64,000 nucleotides of DNA. Origin: Microbacterium yannicii. GTDB lineage: Bacteria; Actinomycetota; Actinomycetes; Actinomycetales; Microbacteriaceae. Position 1 is the stretch's first letter. The number at the start of each line of letters is the position of its first letter. Position numbers and translations under genes: made by a program. The stretch is taken from positions 1 to 64,000 of the forward strand of contig NZ_JAMXMB010000032.1 in the NCBI RefSeq assembly GCF_024055635.1. Reading direction: 5' to 3'. The notes beneath the pieces were generated by a model. The model was not told the DNA's origin, ran no database searches, and saw nothing but the letters and a program-made list of their open reading frames with translations. Of this stretch, positions 36,044 through 45,270 are shown piece after piece.

Positions 36044-36975
36044 CAGCTGCTCCGCTTCTTGTTCCAGAGGAACTGCACGATCGTGACGAGGATGCACATG
36101 AAGAACAGCGCCACCGCGGCGGCCGACGCGTAGCCGAACTGGCTCTCTTCGAAGCCCTTGCGGTAGATGAACTGCGACATCACGAGGGTGGACTGACCCG
36201 GGCCGCCGTCGGTCATGACGAGGATCAGGTCGAAGATCTTGAACGAGTTGATCGTCAGCATCACGGTGACGAAGAACATCGTGGGACGAAGGCACGGCAG
36301 CGTCACGTTGACGAACCGCTGCCAGACGTTCGCACCGTCCACGCGCGCCGCCTCGTGCAGTTCACGGGGCACGGTCTGCAGGCCCGCGAGGAACAGGATC
36401 ATGTAGTAGCCCATGTCGCGCCAGGTGCCGACGATCACGACTGCGGGCATGGCCCACTCGGGCGAGGTCAGCCAGCCGGGAGGGTTCTGGATGCCGATGA
36501 ACCGGAGGAACTCGTTGATCGGGCCGTACTCGGGGCTGAAGAGCAGGTTCCACACGACGGCGATCGCAACGATCGACGTGATGTACGGGAAGAAGGCGGC
36601 GGTGCGGAAGAAGGCGACGCCGCGGAGCTTGTTGTTGAGCAGCAGCGCGAGGCCCAGCGAGACGAGGATCGTCAGCGGGATGTGCAGCGCCGAGTAGTAG
36701 AGGGTGTTGAGAACCGAGATGCGGAAGCTGCCGTCGCCGATGAGGCGCTGGAAGTTCGCGAGGCCGACCCAGTCGGCCTTGCCGAACACGTTCCAGTTCG
36801 TGAACGACATGTAGAACAGCACGATGATCGGGATGAGGGTGAGCAGCCCGAAGCCGATGAAGTTCGGAAGGATGAAGCTCCACCCGATGAGGGTGTTGCG
36901 CAGCCGCAGCTTCGAGCGGCCGCGGCGCACGGGCGGCGGCGCGGTGCCGGCCTCTGTGGCGGTGATGGTCGCCAT
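36043..36975 (-). CDS. Sugar ABC transporter permease (MalF/LacF-like)
   Basis: 310 aa with six membrane helices and the EAA motif ELHEAARVDGANVWQRFVNVTLPCLRP. CUT1 family partner of the following permease. It is separated from the binding-protein gene by 182 bp holding two strong hairpins, which probably lowers permease expression relative to the binding protein. Confidence 0.94.
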   Translation of the reverse strand: MATITATEAGTAPPPVRRGRSKLRLRNTLIGWSFILPNFIGFGLLTLIPIIVLFYMSFTNWNVFGKADWVGLANFQRLIGDGSFRISVLNTLYYSALHIPLTILVSLGLALLLNNKLRGVAFFRTAAFFPYITSIVAIAVVWNLLFSPEYGPINEFLRFIGIQNPPGWLTSPEWAMPAVVIVGTWRDMGYYMILFLAGLQTVPRELHEAARVDGANVWQRFVNVTLPCLRPTMFFVTVMLTINSFKIFDLILVMTDGGPGQSTLVMSQFIYRKGFEESQFGYASAAAVALFFMCILVTIVQFLWNKKRSS

Positions 36976-37010
36976 GGCGGACCTCCAGTGGGGTGGATGT
37001 GCGGGGGTGC

Positions 37011-37125
37011 GGTGACCGGCCGCCGGCGGGGAGCGGGCCGGTCACCGGGTGTCCGGGTGTCGGCGCTCAGGCGCCGCGGATCGGGATCCTCCCGGCAGGC
37101 TCGCGATGAGCCGCGAGCCTGCCGG
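37011..37125. other. Two hairpins between binding-protein and permease genes
   Basis: GGTGACCGGCC (37011-37021) pairs with GGCCGGTCACC (37036-37046). CCGGCAGGCTCGCG (37092-37105) pairs perfectly with 37112-37125. Both lie within the transcript just downstream of the binding-protein stop. Confidence 0.7.
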
Positions 37126-37157
37126 AAGGTGCTGGAACGGGTCGGAAGAGCCGCGGC

Positions 37158-38465
37158 TCAGTCCGTGCCGACCTCGTTGGCGACGCGGTCCTGCGCCTCC
37201 TTGATGGCGTCGGTGACGCTCTTGGAGCCCGACATGATCGCGGTGTGCATGTCGCCGAGGATGCCCTGGACCGCGGCCGCCTTGTTCGAGGTCGGGTTCT
37301 CCGGGTGCACCTCGTGGGTCGAGTACGCGAACTTCGACAGGTCGTCCGACGGTGCGCCGTCGACCGAGAAGTACGTCTCGACGACCGGGTCGGTCAGCAG
37401 CGCCGGCGTGATGCCGATGCCGGCGAGCACCTGAGCGCCCTCCTCACCCGCGGCGAACGCGAGGAACTTCTTCGCGGCCGCGACCTTGGACTCGTCGATC
37501 CCGGCGTTGATGCCGAAGCCGGTCGGGTCGCCGAAGGTGACCGGGGTGTTGTCCAGACCGGCCGTCTTGGAGTCGACCTGCGGGATGGGCGCGATGCCCC
37601 ACTCGAAGTCGTCGGCGTCGCCCGAGGCCTGCTGCGCGATGAGCGTCGCGACGAACCACGTGCCCATCTGCAGCATCGCGGCGTTCTGCTTGCCGAACTC
37701 GCCCTGGTACGTCAGCTGGTTGGCCTTCGCCGTGTTGTAGTCGACCTGGTCGCCTGCGTCCTGGAGCGCGAGCACGTTGTCGTAGAAGGGCTCCATGTAC
37801 TCGTAGTCGCCCGCGAGGATGTCGCCGTCGGACTGCGCGTTGGCGAAGCCCTGGACCGTCGACTGCCAGTTGTGGAGGTAGGCGCCCTTTGCGGAGCTGC
37901 CCGCCGCGGCGAGGCCGTCGGTCAGCGCGGCGGCGGCGTCGCTGTAGTCGTCCCACGTCCACGAGCCGTCCGGGTACTCGACGCCGGCCTGGTCGAAGAG
38001 GGCCTTGTTGTAGTACAGAACCCACGAGTCGTTGCGGTAGGGCACCGCGTACGCGGTGCCGTCGAGCTCGTACGACTTCGCACCGCTGATGCCGTCAGGC
38101 AGCTCGACGTCCGACACGTCGAGGAGCTGGCCGCCCTCGGCGAAGGTCGGGAGGAACTTGACCTCCTTCTGCGTGATGATGTCGGGGCCGGAGCCGGCGG
38201 CGAGGTCGGCGGTGACGAGCGTGTTGTACTCGGTGGCGTCGTAGCCCTTGACCTCGACTGTGATGTCGGGGTTCGCCTCGTGGAACGCGTCGGCGAGCGC
38301 CTGGAACTCCGGCGTCGTGTCGATGCTCCAGCCGGAGAGGCTCAGCGTGACCGGACCCGAGGACTCCTCGGGCGCGGCTGCGTCGTCGCCTCCGCCGCTG
38401 CAGCCGGCGAGAGCGAGCGTTGCGACCACGGCGATGCCGGCCGCGGCAGCGAATGAGCGCTTCAT
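37158..38465 (-). CDS. Sugar ABC transporter substrate-binding lipoprotein
   Basis: 435 aa. Signal peptide MKRSFAAAAGIAVVATLALAGC with lipobox LAGC, then a Gly/Asp-rich linker and a CUT1 (SBP type 1) domain: VTLSLSGWSIDTTPEFQALADAFHEANPDITVEVKGYD, PYRNDSWVLYYNKALFDQAGVEYPDGSWTWDDY. It captures the oligosaccharide at the cell surface. ATG is preceded by AAAGGAG. It follows the DUF2264 gene by 49 bp and may share its promoter. Confidence 0.95.
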   Translation of the reverse strand: MKRSFAAAAGIAVVATLALAGCSGGGDDAAAPEESSGPVTLSLSGWSIDTTPEFQALADAFHEANPDITVEVKGYDATEYNTLVTADLAAGSGPDIITQKEVKFLPTFAEGGQLLDVSDVELPDGISGAKSYELDGTAYAVPYRNDSWVLYYNKALFDQAGVEYPDGSWTWDDYSDAAAALTDGLAAAGSSAKGAYLHNWQSTVQGFANAQSDGDILAGDYEYMEPFYDNVLALQDAGDQVDYNTAKANQLTYQGEFGKQNAAMLQMGTWFVATLIAQQASGDADDFEWGIAPIPQVDSKTAGLDNTPVTFGDPTGFGINAGIDESKVAAAKKFLAFAAGEEGAQVLAGIGITPALLTDPVVETYFSVDGAPSDDLSKFAYSTHEVHPENPTSNKAAAVQGILGDMHTAIMSGSKSVTDAIKEAQDRVANEVGTD

Positions 38466-38514
38466 TCTGGGGGTACTCCTTTGTGATTGCGGACCCGTCT
38501 TCGGGCCCATCGGG

Positions 38515-40629
38515 TTACCGGTTCGCGACGGACGCGGTTCCGGGGTGTGCGAGGCGACTGGTGGTCGCCGTTCCGTCGGGCCAGGTGACCGTGACGGTGG
38601 TCTGGTCGCCGTCGGACGCGAGTGCGACGGCGGCCGCCGCATCGGCGGGCGATGCGAGGTCTTCGGTGGTGAGTTCGACGAGCGTGGCGTTCCACTGCCC
38701 AGGTGCGACCGGGTAGGCGACGAGCGGAACCGCGGCGACAGGCCCGAGAGGGCTGGCGTCGTCGCGGGTCTCGATGGTGGTCTCGCCGTCGCCGAGCAGG
38801 GGACGGATGCGGGAGCTCAGCCCGTTCGCGATCACCGAGGCCGCGGCATCCGTGTTCTTCGACTCCACCGCGGCGTCCTCAGTTGAGGACGAGGCCCGAG
38901 TTGAGGAGCCAGGTTCGGCGTTTCGGACCTCAGCTGCGCGCAGCTCCTCAATCGAGGACGAGGGCTCTTCGTCGGACGCGAGGGCCCAGCCGCCCACGCG
39001 GAGGCGCAGCGACGCGGCGTCAATGCCGGGCTCGAGCGAGTCGACGCGCGCGAGGCGCACCTCCCACGGACCGCGGACGAGCGAGTGCACCTCGACGACG
39101 CCTGCGACCTCGACGTCGCCGTCGACGCCCGAGCCGTGGCGCTGGGCGGACGGACGCACGGTGATCCAGTGGGCCCGTGAGACCGATGCGGCGATGCCGA
39201 CACGGCCGCCGTCGTCGTCCTGCACGCGCACGTCGATCAGGTCCATCGCGGCACGGTGCGTCGCGCGACCCGCCGGGTCGACCAGGGCGACCGACTGCTC
39301 GAGCGGCTCCGACCACGCGCGCTGGTTCGCGAGCGGGCCGGCGGCGGTCGAGTAGCCGATGCGGGCGTACAGCGGCGAGTCGCCGACGAGGCTGCCCTCG
39401 GCGGCGTGGTCGGTGCCGTGGTTGGCGATGCGGACGATGCCGTCGGCGCGCGTACCCGAGATCACCCACCCGGCCGGGCGCACCGCGCGCAGCTCGTCTC
39501 CGGCCTCGATCGGCAGCGGTTCGCTCTCGGCGGCCCACACCGGGTGATCGGCGGGGAGCGAGATGCCGAGCAGGCCCTTGACCGCCCAGTACGGCGAGCC
39601 GGGACCCGAGTACGACTGGGCGAGCTCGCGCCATTCGCCGTGCCAGCCCATGGTGAGGACGCCGTCCTCGCCGGGGGCGCCGTGCTCGGTGAAGTGCGCG
39701 ACCACGGCGTTGGCGGCACGCCGCAGCTGCCCGAGCGGGACGGAGGGGACCTCTGCGATCGCGCCCACCCAGAACGGGGCGGCGGCCGCGAAGCGGTAGA
39801 TGAGGCTGCGGCCCTGCACGAGCGGCGAGCCGTCGGCGCCGACGAGGGTGACGGCATCCTGCAGGAAGCGGTCCAGACGCACGATGTCGCCGGCGGTACG
39901 GCCGTTCGCCAGCTCGTCGGCGCCCTGCATGCGCGACCACAGCACCGGATACGTGTGCAGTGCCCAGCCGACGTAGTGGTCGTATGAGCGCTCGAAGCCG
40001 TCCGAGATCCAGCCGTCCTCGCGGACGAGGCTGTCATGCAATGCCAGGTCGTCGACGACGTCCTCGGCCGACCACGGGCCGCCGACCGAGCGCAGGAACG
40101 TCTGCACGACCAGGCGGAACCACAGCCAGTTGGTCTTGGGATAGGTGGAGTCCCCCACGACGGGCGCGAGGTAGGCGATCACGCGCTCCTGCGTGAGGGC
40201 GTCGAGGCGGTCCCAGATCCACGGACGCGTCATGTCGAGCACGAGCGCGAGCGACGCGGCCTCGACCTTGGCCTGTGCGTGCTCGTCCAGGCGCACCCAG
40301 CGGTCCTCGGCGTCCGGATCGACGCCGGTCACGATGCCGCGGCGGTAGAAGTCTGCGAGCTCCTCGGTGCCCTCGCCGCGCGCACCGGCGATGCGGAACC
40401 CGGCGAGCAGGAACGTGCGGGCGAAGCCTTCGAGCCCGTCCACCGCGTGACCGTAACCGCCTTCGGCCCCCGGGAAGTGGATGCGGCCGGCGGCCGGCGA
40501 CGCATAGGTGCGGGCGGTGTCGAGCAGGAGATCTGCGCAGGCGACCCACTCATCGCGGGTCCACTCCCGCGCAGCCCAGGCGGCACCCGTCGCGTTGCGC
40601 GTCGACCTGGTGGGCTGCTGGACCGTCAC
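38515..40629 (-). CDS. DUF2264-domain protein, putative glycan-active enzyme
   Basis: 704 aa, no signal peptide. The N-terminal (alpha/alpha) region (ADLLLDTARTYASPAAGRIHFPGAEGGYGHAVDGLEGFARTFLLAGFR ... YPKTNWLWFRLVVQTFLRSVGG, DGWISDGFERSYDHYVGWALH) is DUF2264, found in polysaccharide utilisation loci near lyases and GH88/GH105 enzymes; a lyase or hydrolase role is likely. The C-terminal half is beta-rich. Odd: residues around 558-590 (SSSIEELRAAEVRNAEPGSS and on) come from a palindromic DNA repeat inside the gene. GTG start after GAAGGAG. Confidence 0.85.
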   Translation of the reverse strand: MTVQQPTRSTRNATGAAWAAREWTRDEWVACADLLLDTARTYASPAAGRIHFPGAEGGYGHAVDGLEGFARTFLLAGFRIAGARGEGTEELADFYRRGIVTGVDPDAEDRWVRLDEHAQAKVEAASLALVLDMTRPWIWDRLDALTQERVIAYLAPVVGDSTYPKTNWLWFRLVVQTFLRSVGGPWSAEDVVDDLALHDSLVREDGWISDGFERSYDHYVGWALHTYPVLWSRMQGADELANGRTAGDIVRLDRFLQDAVTLVGADGSPLVQGRSLIYRFAAAAPFWVGAIAEVPSVPLGQLRRAANAVVAHFTEHGAPGEDGVLTMGWHGEWRELAQSYSGPGSPYWAVKGLLGISLPADHPVWAAESEPLPIEAGDELRAVRPAGWVISGTRADGIVRIANHGTDHAAEGSLVGDSPLYARIGYSTAAGPLANQRAWSEPLEQSVALVDPAGRATHRAAMDLIDVRVQDDDGGRVGIAASVSRAHWITVRPSAQRHGSGVDGDVEVAGVVEVHSLVRGPWEVRLARVDSLEPGIDAASLRLRVGGWALASDEEPSSSIEELRAAEVRNAEPGSSTRASSSTEDAAVESKNTDAAASVIANGLSSRIRPLLGDGETTIETRDDASPLGPVAAVPLVAYPVAPGQWNATLVELTTEDLASPADAAAAVALASDGDQTTVTVTWPDGTATTSRLAHPGTASVANR
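38875..38963. repeat. Palindromic repeat in frame inside the DUF2264 gene
   Basis: GTCCTCA-GT-TGAGGAC (38875-38890) is followed by TTGAGGAGC (38901-38909) and its exact inverse GCTCCTCAA (38943-38951), with an inner GCTGCGCGCAGC palindrome. It differs in sequence from the TTCGACAAGCTCA family, so it is a second repeat type. The host gene frame is maintained. Confidence 0.75.
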
Positions 40630-40716
40630 GGGGATCTCCTTCGATGCCTTCTTCTTGCCGCTGTGTTCGTGGTGCGGGTCTCTCTCCGCGTGCTCAACGG
40701 AAAGCGAACGTTTGGG

Positions 40717-40768
40717 ACTGTATCAACCCGATTCGTTCATTGCAAGACTGTTTGAGATTCGTTATGAT
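40717..40768. promoter_or_regulatory. Divergent promoters sharing one palindromic -35
   Basis: TTGCAA at 40740-40745 is its own reverse complement. On the plus strand it stands 17 bases before TATGAT (40763-40768, toward the lyase gene); on the minus strand 17 bases before TACAGT (40717-40722, toward the DUF2264 gene). Direct repeats GATTCGTT at 40730-40737 and 40756-40763 flank it and may bind the DeoR-LacI regulator. The surrounding 80 bp are clearly AT-rich. Confidence 0.7.
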
Positions 40769-40846
40769 CGTTTGTGATCGGTTCGATCTCGAATGTGCCC
40801 CGAACCGACGCGACGCCCACCGATGGTGAATCAACGAGGAGGAACC

Positions 40847-42898
40847 TTGACCACCCCGACGGTCCCCGGGTCAACTGCAGGAGCCTGCCACACCACTCCT
40901 GACAGGTCGCCCGAAGCGACCTTCCACGGTGCGCTGTCGGCCGTCTATCTCGCGCACGCGGGCGTCGACGCCGCCGGTTTCGAGGCCGCCCTCGCCACCC
41001 TCCTCGCGTCCCCCGATCACGCGCTGCCCGTCCCGGCATCGGACGACCGGGACGTCTGGGGCCCTCACGGCAGCGCCGACCCGATCGCCGTCCGCGACGT
41101 GCTCGCACGGGCAGCTGCCGACCGGTCGACCCCGTGGCCCGTGCCCTTGGCGACTGCCGTCGCGCGCCTGCACGACGACGGCGACCGCGAAGGCTGGGAG
41201 AGCATCGTGTTCGAGCGCCAGCGGCGCCTCGCACGCGCCGCGATCGCCGCCGCGCACCACGCCGACGACGGCGAGACCGGCGCCGGGTGGCTCGCGGACG
41301 TCCTCGACGGGGTGTGGCTCATCTGCGAGCAGAGCTCCTGGTGCTGGCCCGCCCACGACGACGCGTTCCGCGAGCGGGGCTCGGTGCTCCCGACAGTGAC
41401 CGCGCCCTACCTCGACCTCGGCGCGGGGGAGGCGGTCGCGCTGCTGACGTGGGTCGATCAGCTCCTCGGCGAGCGCCTCGAAGCCCGGTACCCCGGCATC
41501 CGCTCCCGTATCCGCCACGAGGCGCGCGTGCGCGTGTTCGAGCCGTTCACGCGCCGTCGCGACTGGCACTGGCTCGGGCTCGACGGCGACGTGCACAACT
41601 GGAACCCCTGGATCCACGGCAACGTGCTGCTCGCCGCGCTGCGCCTGCTCGACGGGCCCGACGAGGCCGGCGAGCGCGCGGCCATCGTGGCGCTCGCGAT
41701 CGAGGGCATCGACCGGTACGTCTCGGTGCTGCCGGCCGACGGTGCGATCGACGAGGGCTACGCCTACTGGTGGAACGGCGCCTGCCGTGCACTCGAGGCG
41801 CTCGACCTCGTACGCCACGCGACCGGGGGAGTGCTCGACGCCTCCGGCATCCCGGCGTTGCGCGAGACCGTCGCCTTCCCCCACCGGATGCACCTCGGCG
41901 GCGACTGGTACCTCAACCTCGCCGACGGGCAGGCCCGCGTCACCGCCGTGCAGCCGTGGCACGCACTGCACCGTGCGGCCCTGAGTGCGCAGGATCCGGA
42001 TGCCGCGGCCCACGCCGCATCCCACCGCATCGCCGGCACCCCCGCCGCCACCGAGCACGAGGGCTTCGGGCGGCTGCTGCGGGGCATCACCGACCCGGCG
42101 TGGGTCGACGCGGCCGAGGCGACATCGCCTTTCCCGCGCGACGTGTGGCTGCCCTCGACCGAGGTGCTGCTCGCCCGCGAGCACGGCGGCACGGGCCGCG
42201 GGCTGACCCTCGCCGTCAAGGGCGGACACAACGGCGAGCACCACAACCACAACGACGTCGGCTCGTTCGTGGTCGCGTCCGATGGCGTGCCCGTGATCGT
42301 CGACGCCGGTCGTCCGACGTACACGCGGCAGACCTTCGGTCCCGACCGCTACGACATCTGGACGATGCAGAGCGGCTGGCACAACGTGCCCGTGATCGGC
42401 GGCGTCGAGCAGAGCCCGGGCGTCGGGTTCGCGGCATCCGATGTCGAGGTGTCGCTCGGCGACGACGTGGCCGCCCTCGCACTGGAACTCTCCGGCGCAT
42501 ACCGCGCGACCGGCCCGTGGCAGCGCTCGGTGCGGCTCGATCGACCGATGCGCCGGGTGGTGATCGAGGACGCCTGGCAGCCCTCGATCGCAGACCGAGC
42601 AACGCACGACGAGGGTGACAGCGCCGAGACGCCCACGCAGGTGCGGATGCTGCTGGCCGGCGAGGTGCGCCGGGATGCGGCATCCGTCGTCGTCACCCCC
42701 CTCGAGGGTGCGGCGCCGGTGCGCATCTCCTGGCCCGAGGGGATCGCGGCCGGCCTCGTCGTGCGCGAACTCGACGACCCCGTGCTCTCGAGTGTGTGGG
42801 GCACCCGACTGACCCGGCTGGATCTGGACGTGACGACACGCGACAGCGTCACCGTCACGGTAGAACTGGAACCGACGAACCCGGAGGACGCCCGATGA
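40847..42898 (+). CDS. Heparinase II/III-family polysaccharide lyase
   Basis: 683 aa, no signal peptide, so intracellular. The N-terminal (alpha/alpha) toroid includes WLICEQSSWCWPAHDDAF, HNWNPWIHGNVLLAALRL and GYAYWWNGACRALEALDL. The C-terminal beta-sheet domain has the signature GHNGEHHNHNDVGSFVVASDGVPVIVDAGRPTYTRQTFG. It should cleave uronide oligosaccharides by beta-elimination, producing the substrate of GH88. TTG 40847 was chosen because GAGGAGG ends 4 bases before it; ATG 40823 lies upstream of that ribosome-binding site. The stop overlaps the regulator start (ATGA). Confidence 0.92.
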   Translation: MTTPTVPGSTAGACHTTPDRSPEATFHGALSAVYLAHAGVDAAGFEAALATLLASPDHALPVPASDDRDVWGPHGSADPIAVRDVLARAAADRSTPWPVPLATAVARLHDDGDREGWESIVFERQRRLARAAIAAAHHADDGETGAGWLADVLDGVWLICEQSSWCWPAHDDAFRERGSVLPTVTAPYLDLGAGEAVALLTWVDQLLGERLEARYPGIRSRIRHEARVRVFEPFTRRRDWHWLGLDGDVHNWNPWIHGNVLLAALRLLDGPDEAGERAAIVALAIEGIDRYVSVLPADGAIDEGYAYWWNGACRALEALDLVRHATGGVLDASGIPALRETVAFPHRMHLGGDWYLNLADGQARVTAVQPWHALHRAALSAQDPDAAAHAASHRIAGTPAATEHEGFGRLLRGITDPAWVDAAEATSPFPRDVWLPSTEVLLAREHGGTGRGLTLAVKGGHNGEHHNHNDVGSFVVASDGVPVIVDAGRPTYTRQTFGPDRYDIWTMQSGWHNVPVIGGVEQSPGVGFAASDVEVSLGDDVAALALELSGAYRATGPWQRSVRLDRPMRRVVIEDAWQPSIADRATHDEGDSAETPTQVRMLLAGEVRRDAASVVVTPLEGAAPVRISWPEGIAAGLVVRELDDPVLSSVWGTRLTRLDLDVTTRDSVTVTVELEPTNPEDAR

Positions 42899-44001
42899 CC
42901 GACCAGACACCGGCACTGCTGGCCGCAGAACGGCGGGCGCACGTGCTGGCGACGCTCGAGCGCGACGGCGCCGTACGGGTCGCGCAGTTGATGGACGAAC
43001 TCGGCGTCGCCCCGGTGACCCTCCGGCGGGATCTCGCGCAGATGGAGCGCGAAGGGCTGCTCGTGCGCGTGCACGGCGGCGCGGTTCCCGCTGCCGGCGC
43101 CTTCGACGACGTCGAGCCGGGGCATCCGGTCTCCGCCGCTCGCGCCGGATCGATCGCGATGCTCGTGCCGTCGCTGAGCTTCTACTGGCCGAGCGTCGTG
43201 CGCGGCGCCGAGACCGAGGCCACCCGTCACGGCCTGCGCGTGGTCCTCCGGGGCGCCTCCTACGAATTGCAGGACGAACGACCGGTGCTCGAGCGTCTCG
43301 TGCATGCCGACGGCGTGCGAGGGCTCGTGGTCGCTCCCAACACCGACACTCCCCACGCGCAGGATGTGGTGCAGTGGCTCGCCGACTGCGGCGTGCCCAA
43401 CGTGCTCGTCGAGCGCGACGCGGTGGTGCTGCCGGGCGGCAGCCCCGTCGAGAACGTCACGACCGACCACGCTCTCGGAGCAGTGCTGGCCGCGCGCCAC
43501 CTCGCCGCCCTGGGCCATCGCCGGGTGGGCCTGATCATCGCGCGGGATTCGCCGACGTCGCGCAAGATCGCCGCCGGATGGCAGGCCGCCTGCATCGAGC
43601 TCGGTCTCACGCCGTCCGATCACTTCGAGACCAGCCTGCCGCCGCGCACCAGCCCGGACTTCTCGGCGGTCGTCGACGCGACGCTCGATGCGGCGCTCGC
43701 GAACTCGGTCACCGCGATCCTCGTGCACTCCGACCCCGAGGCGATGGCCTTCGTCGACCTCGCGCTCAACCGCGGCATCTCGGTGCCGGGGGACCTGTCG
43801 GTCGTCGCCTACGACGACGAGGTGGCCGAGCTGTTCACCCCGGCGCTCACGGCGGTCAGCCCGCCGCGCAACTCCGTCGGGCGCGCGGCGGTCGACCTCC
43901 TCGCGCGCCGCATCGAGGATCCGACCCGCCCGGTTCACCGTGTCGTGCTGAACCCGACGCTGAACGTGCGCGGGTCCACCGCCCCGCCCCGCGGCGCCTG
44001 A
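42895..44001 (+). CDS. Hybrid regulator: DeoR helix-turn-helix plus LacI-type sensor
   Basis: 368 aa. Residues 12-65 (RRAHVLATLERDGAVRVAQLMDELGVAPVTLRRDLAQMEREGLLVRVHGGAVP) form a DeoR winged helix. From residue 83 a periplasmic-binding-protein-like sugar sensor follows (SIAMLVPSLSFYWPSVVRGAETEATRHGLRVVL, ALGHRRVGLIIARDSPTSRKIAAGW, SVPGDLSVVAYDDEVAELFTPALTAVSPP), as in LacI proteins. It probably represses both divergent promoters and is relieved by a pathway sugar (inference). Co-translated with the lyase gene. Confidence 0.92.
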   Translation: MTDQTPALLAAERRAHVLATLERDGAVRVAQLMDELGVAPVTLRRDLAQMEREGLLVRVHGGAVPAAGAFDDVEPGHPVSAARAGSIAMLVPSLSFYWPSVVRGAETEATRHGLRVVLRGASYELQDERPVLERLVHADGVRGLVVAPNTDTPHAQDVVQWLADCGVPNVLVERDAVVLPGGSPVENVTTDHALGAVLAARHLAALGHRRVGLIIARDSPTSRKIAAGWQAACIELGLTPSDHFETSLPPRTSPDFSAVVDATLDAALANSVTAILVHSDPEAMAFVDLALNRGISVPGDLSVVAYDDEVAELFTPALTAVSPPRNSVGRAAVDLLARRIEDPTRPVHRVVLNPTLNVRGSTAPPRGA

Positions 44002-44079
44002 CGGGGAGCGCGACAGGGGAGACCACCGCGCGGAAGACGGATGCCGCGGCCCGCTGTCGCCGACGCCGCCCGTCTCGTC

Positions 44080-44093
44080 GGCCGGCGCCGGCC
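44080..44093. terminator. Possible terminator between convergent genes
   Basis: GGCCGGCGCCGGCC is a perfect 14-bp palindrome between the regulator and the oxidoreductase gene. There is no T-tract, so the assignment is tentative. Confidence 0.3.
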
Positions 44094-44137
44094 GCGCAGG
44101 GGTGCCGGGCAGGAGGGCGGGCAGGAGGCCCGGGCCG

Positions 44138-45139
44138 TCAGTCGGCGAGTGCGGCTGCGCGCCAGTCCGTGAGCACGCGCGCGGCGGCACGTGTGTGCGA
44201 CCACGGCATCTGGGGCACTTCGAGCCGGCCCTCGGCGAGGGCGAGCGACAGCGCGTCGGCCTCGGCCGCCATGGGCTGCACGACCGGCACCTCGATGAGC
44301 TGCTCCTCCCCGCCGCGGCGAACGGTCAGCGTCGATGAGCTCTCCGTTCGACTGCCCCACGCGTTGGGGAGCACCACCTCGGCGTCCGCGAACTGCAGTA
44401 CCGCGGTCCGGGGGAGGTCCTCGACGATGGACGTGGCGATCGCCGCGGTCACCGCGCCGAACGCGATGACCGCGGATGCCGAGCCGTCCACGCCCGACAC
44501 GAGCTCGGCCTCGAACGCGCGATAGTCCGGCGTATCGATGGGCTGCCCGGCCGCTGCCGCGAGGTCGATCGCCAGGGCGAGCGGATAGCAGCCCACATCG
44601 AGGATGGCGCCGCCGGCGAGCGCGCGGTCGAACAGCCGTCCCTCGTGGACGGGTGCCGCGAACCCGAACGCGCCCTCGACGCGCTCGAGCGGGCCGAGCT
44701 CGCCACCGGCCACGAGCGCTCGCAGCGCATCGGCGAACGGCCCGAAGCGCGTCTTGAACCCCTCGAGGAACGGTCGCTGCGCGCGCTCGGCGGTCGCGAG
44801 GATCCGCTCGACCTCCTCGAGCGTCGGGCTGGCGGGCTTCTCGCACAGCACGGCCTTGCCGGCCTCGAGCGCGCGGATCGCAAGTTCGGCGTGGGTCGTG
44901 TGGACGGTTCCGACGTACACCGCGTCCACGTCGTCGCGGGCCAGGATCTCGTCGTAGGTGCCGGATGCCGCGGCACCGTGCTCGGCGGCGAAGGACGCCG
45001 CGCGCTCGGGCGACGAACTGCCGACCGCGTGCAGCACGCCGTACCTCGACGCACGCAGTCCCACGACGAAGTCCCTGCTGATGGCTCCGGGGCCGAGCAC
45101 GGCCCATCTCGTCTGCACCGTGTCGTCCGCCTGAGTCAT
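44138..45139 (-). CDS. Gfo/Idh/MocA-family NAD(P) oxidoreductase
   Basis: 333 aa. N-terminal Rossmann fold TRWAVLGPGAISRDFVVGLRASRYGVLHAVGSSS, the CEKPASPTLEEVERIL motif (catalytic Lys in EKP) and a C-terminal alpha/beta domain with GGAILDVGCYPLALAIDLA. It oxidises or reduces a sugar or inositol-type substrate. It converges with the uronate regulator; participation in that pathway is possible but unproven. TACGAT sits 7 bases before the ATG. Confidence 0.92.
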   Translation of the reverse strand: MTQADDTVQTRWAVLGPGAISRDFVVGLRASRYGVLHAVGSSSPERAASFAAEHGAAASGTYDEILARDDVDAVYVGTVHTTHAELAIRALEAGKAVLCEKPASPTLEEVERILATAERAQRPFLEGFKTRFGPFADALRALVAGGELGPLERVEGAFGFAAPVHEGRLFDRALAGGAILDVGCYPLALAIDLAAAAGQPIDTPDYRAFEAELVSGVDGSASAVIAFGAVTAAIATSIVEDLPRTAVLQFADAEVVLPNAWGSRTESSSTLTVRRGGEEQLIEVPVVQPMAAEADALSLALAEGRLEVPQMPWSHTRAAARVLTDWRAAALAD

Positions 45140-45146
45140 GGCCCCG

Positions 45147-45152
45147 ATCGTA
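45147..45152 (-). promoter_or_regulatory. -10 box of the oxidoreductase gene, leaderless
   Basis: Minus-strand TACGAT lies 7 bases before the ATG at 45139. Confidence 0.45.
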
Positions 45153-45270
45153 TCGAGCCCGCCGGTCGTGCCGCCGCACGCCGGCCGCGGCATCCCTCCC
45201 CGCCCCCGCGCGCCGGTTCACGCCACCGAGCGGCAGACATCCACCGCCCGCCGAAGGTCGAGGCGCCGCG

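Noticed and set aside
40793-40846. Upstream starts (40793, 40823) for the heparinase-like gene
   Set aside because: The only good ribosome-binding site (GAGGAGG, 40836-40842) lies after them and directly before TTG 40847.
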